DNA of 64,000 bases from Baylisascaris procyonis (lineage: Eukaryota; Nematoda; Chromadorea; Rhabditida; Ascarididae). The DNA lies in the NCBI GenBank assembly GCA_037389465.1, contig JAZARR010000105.1, positions 4,030,001-4,094,000 on the forward strand, read 5' to 3'. This document shows positions 62,675 through 64,000 of this stretch, one piece after another; the stretch's first letter is position 1; every line of letters begins with the position of its first letter. The notes below the pieces were generated by a model. The model did no database searches. It saw nothing but the letters and a program-made list of their open reading frames with translations, and was not told where the DNA came from. Made by a program: the position numbers and the translations under genes.

Positions 62675-64000
62675 CGTATCTGCTCGCTATTACACACCCA
62701 TACGCATATGTTGATTTGAATGAAAACAAATGCGTACATATTTATGTGGGTATCCTTGTCTTGGATATTTTATATGCGCATATTTGCACTCAAATCGATA
62801 TCGTGAAAGATGCTAAGCGAGTGGAACGTGACATGATGGCAGCATAAGGTCGCGAACAAACAACCCCGAAGGTTTTCATTAAACACATCAAAACATAGGA
62901 CGCCTTGCGCGATATAAGCATCTCGCCTTATGATACGAATGCGCCATTCGTAATAGATGTCATGGCTCACACTTCACTCAGATTGATATTACGTGGGATA
63001 TAAGATGAATAAATAAATTCCTGAATTTCTTACATGAGGTCCATGATCGTAAAAAAAAAACTCGGACTCTCTTGCAAAATTTTCAGCAAACAGGAAATGG
63101 GATGTAATTCTACAAAGATTCCACGAAAATACATGGACAAGAGAGAAGGGCAGGAAAAGAAGACACTCTGCAAATATCTAAACGAAAAGAAATGGCATAC
63201 AATCGATAGCAAAATAGAAGATGAACTTAGAACGAATTACGATTGCACTCCGCTCACAAACTGTAATGTAACGTAAATTATATACGCATAAGGCAAACTG
63301 TAACGTGTAGTAAGAAAATGCATCTTCATGCGATCGCAAAGTGGATGGATGTATGCGTTTTACGTTTGCGGGTATTTATTAAGTGTGGTCATTTGCGATC
63401 AGTTTGATACAAGTTGCAACAATTTTTCTACGAATTATTTCATCCATAGTTACTCACCAAATTTAGAACTATCCTCTGCTTCAGCGAAATTTCATTTTCT
63501 TTGTTTTGACGCTATATTATTCACTACATTGTTGGAAGCTTTACTGTCGAGAGCATCAAGATATGTGGATAATTCGCTCATCTACGTCGCGTTTAATAGC
63601 TTTTGCACTCGAGTCTCTCTTGCAAATCTAATGCCGAAAGCAAGTTTGCGTTATGAACGCTGTGCTTATCACAAAGTAAAACTTGTAAAATTGTCCGACA
63701 CAATAAATAAAAAAAAAAGTGATAGGGACGATAATGCAATGATTAATCAATTGTGTTTTTGTATGCTCGCTTGAAGCGTTTGCATGCTCACTTTAAATTT
63801 GGAGGATAAGCAGAAATTCTTAATGAGGAGAGGTGATTAGATCATATATTTCTACTGAATTCTGAAAATATGATTTTTAAAGGCTACGGAAAATTCATGA
63901 ACATTGAAACTTATCAAATCACTAACAATTACGAATCTAGTTGAAATTCATTTCAAGCGCCTCAAAAAGCTTCGAATTGTTTAGGTCGCACTATCGCACT
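62675..64000. other. 3' flank of the novel gene; no further gene seen
   Basis: Overlapping AATAAA hexamers lie at 63008-63013 and 63012-63017, about 335 bp after the stop codon. Beyond them the sequence is AT-rich. A 148-codon ORF at 63328-63774 is of a length expected by chance and has no recognisable domain. Confidence 0.5.
63008..63017 (+). terminator. Overlapping AATAAA poly(A) signals
   Basis: GAATAAATAAATT contains two overlapping hexamers downstream of the stop codon at 62674. They are on the correct strand and at a reasonable distance for the 3' end of the novel gene. The cleavage site is not determinable. Confidence 0.45.

Noticed and set aside
63328..63774. 148-codon plus-strand ORF near the window end
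   Set aside because: The length is within chance expectation. No recognised domain, and it lies beyond the poly(A) signals of the preceding gene.

Overview
This is eukaryotic DNA: moderately AT-rich, with short exons (mostly 50-200 bp) separated by introns that end in TTTCAG, TTTTAG or close variants. The splice style, a single Iroquois homeobox gene, and a RhoGEF with one DH-PH module point to a nematode. This is inference; introns of 0.1-2.6 kb would fit a large-genome parasitic nematode, but I cannot name the species.

Layout. (1) 1-5625 has no exon I can defend; it is probably a 5' intron or upstream sequence of the next gene. (2) 5626-23031, plus strand: 21 exons splice in one consistent frame into the last 848 residues of a Rho guanine-nucleotide exchange factor (DH then PH domain, then a charged coiled-coil tail). 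Its third intron carries a 2.1 kb tandem array of a 476/477-bp unit, and its last introns hold a (TA)n microsatellite and a possible alternative poly(A) signal. (3) 23032-41824: about 18.8 kb with no recognisable gene, only unexplained ORFs and GC-rich patches. (4) 41825-44685, minus strand: an Iroquois-class TALE homeobox gene (irx-1 type), with a possible trans-spliced first exon near 45.9 kb. (5) 45928-57561: about 11.6 kb, mostly non-coding, with a GC-rich island at 47.4-48.0 kb, a (TA)n tract and a tRNA-like relic. (6) 57562-62674, plus strand: a proposed gene of five or six exons whose splice phases chain together. Its protein (about 292-311 aa) matches no family I recognise. AATAAA signals follow at 63008-63017. 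(7) The remainder to 64000 shows no gene.

The genes are separate units, not an operon: the RhoGEF and the homeobox gene converge across a large non-coding interval, and the homeobox gene and the novel gene diverge from a second one. Large empty flanks are typical of developmental transcription factors, so the GC-rich islands are reasonable enhancer or promoter candidates. No complete transposon, rRNA, CRISPR array or intact tRNA was found.
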